In this document: piece after piece, positions 63,849 to 64,000 of the stretch
How positions within the stretch are numbered: the stretch's first letter is position 1
Layout of the letters: the number at the start of each line of letters is the position of its first letter
NCBI GenBank assembly: GCA_023460575.1
Contig: JAEWPQ010000060.1
Location: forward strand, 31,627 to 95,626
Reading direction: 5' to 3'
Source of the DNA: Bacillota bacterium
GTDB taxonomy: Bacteria > Bacillota > Clostridia > Lachnospirales > Lachnospiraceae
Length of the DNA stretch: 64,000 nt
The notes under the pieces: generated by a model
What the model was told of the DNA's origin: nothing
Databases searched by the model: none
What the model saw: the letters and a program-made list of their open reading frames with translations, nothing else
Program-made: the position numbers and the translations under genes

Positions 63849-63877
63849 AAATATTTTTGAGTATACCAAAAATATTT
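63849..63877. repeat. 11-bp perfect inverted repeat upstream of the ridA promoter
   Basis: AAATATTTTTG (63849-63859) and CAAAAATATTT (63867-63877), spacer 7 bases, ending two bases before the -35 box. Its position suggests an activator or repressor binding site. Confidence 0.7.
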
Positions 63878-63879
63878 TC

Positions 63880-63907
63880 TTGACTTTTGAGGAATGTGTG
63901 TTAATCT
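63880..63907 (+). promoter_or_regulatory. ridA promoter
   Basis: TTGACT (63880-63885), 16-base spacer, TAATCT (63902-63907), 39 bases before the start codon. Confidence 0.75.
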
Positions 63908-63946
63908 AGAAATATCATTGTAATGAACGAAAGGAGATACATAATT

Positions 63947-64000
63947 ATGAAAAAAGTTTTGGCGACAGAAAAGGCTCCGGCAGCAATTGGTCCTTATTCT
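63947..64000 (+). CDS. ridA: RidA/YjgF family enamine/imine deaminase (3' end outside window)
   Basis: The first 18 residues are KKVLATEKAPAAIGPYS after the start Met. The APAAIGPYS motif is the well-known N-terminus of RidA proteins, which hydrolyse reactive 2-aminoacrylate-type intermediates. AAAGGAGAT lies eight bases upstream of ATG 63947. The gene runs off the window. Confidence 0.9.
   Translation, partial: MKKVLATEKAPAAIGPYS

Overview
The window looks like chromosome of a spore-forming, chemotactic, low-to-moderate-GC Firmicute of the Lachnospiraceae (Lacrimispora / [Clostridium] sphenoides-like). This placement is inferred from gene content: a spore photoproduct lyase, a tandem set of Csp-type subtilases with a LysM/GH18 protein, three methyl-accepting chemotaxis proteins, a LonA paralog, a DUF1836 gene, a YerC/TrpR-like gene, and AGGAGG-type ribosome binding sites with frequent TTG starts. 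I see no rRNA, CRISPR array, insertion sequence or prophage. Two tRNA genes (Val-CAC, Ala-CGC) lie near 42.6-42.75 kb.

Layout. 1-2.3 kb: end of a sugar ABC importer operon with sucrose phosphorylase. 2.3-8 kb: a DJ-1/PfpI protein, a radical SAM/SPASM protein, a MarR-GNAT fusion with its own operator, then a decayed stretch holding DUF4491, a 5'-truncated ascorbate-type PTS IIC, a TrpA-like TIM barrel, an AraC remnant and a tiny DUF6132 gene. 8-11.3 kb: TetR regulator, Lon protease and a DUF1858 protein; near-identical operators precede tetR and lon. 11.4-16.2 kb: DUF6483 protein, chemoreceptor, split chromate-type transporter pair and an unknown protein, divergent from a LysR gene. 17.3-21 kb: a LacI-controlled unit of a DapA-like aldolase and an Nramp-fold transporter lacking the metal ligands. 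21-22.9 kb: divergent Lgt and spore photoproduct lyase. 23-30 kb: an ascorbate-type operon (lactonase, IIA, IIC, IIB, DeoR regulator, 3-epimerase, beta-propeller-like protein, 4-epimerase) with four copies of an AACGAACATA operator and no recognisable UlaD decarboxylase. 30-34.5 kb: two more chemoreceptors.

34.7-42.5 kb (minus strand) is the most unusual block: a LysM/GH18 protein whose catalytic motif is degenerate, followed by four subtilisin-like Csp homologs. The three full-length ones all have Gly in place of the catalytic Ser; the fourth has lost about 160 residues in frame, including that region. All four start with TTG. The locus reads as a family of pseudoenzymes, probably spore germination sensors.

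44-58.3 kb is a Ter-type stress system: two phosphoribosyltransferase-fold proteins (TRSP and PELOTA types), a HpcH/HpaI-type C-C lyase, a YceG-like/HtrA-like protease fusion, a rhomboid protease, a full YceG protein, TelA, three TerD paralogs, a P-type Ca2+ ATPase and a HAD phosphatase. It combines the nucleoside-like metabolite module proposed for Ter systems with two proteases. 58.3-64 kb: a DUF4304-like gene fused at its end to the relic of a substrate-binding protein gene, a flavin amine oxidase, an NMT1/SsuA-type lipoprotein, a lipoprotein relic, a Cof-type HAD phosphatase, YerC, DUF1836 and the start of ridA.
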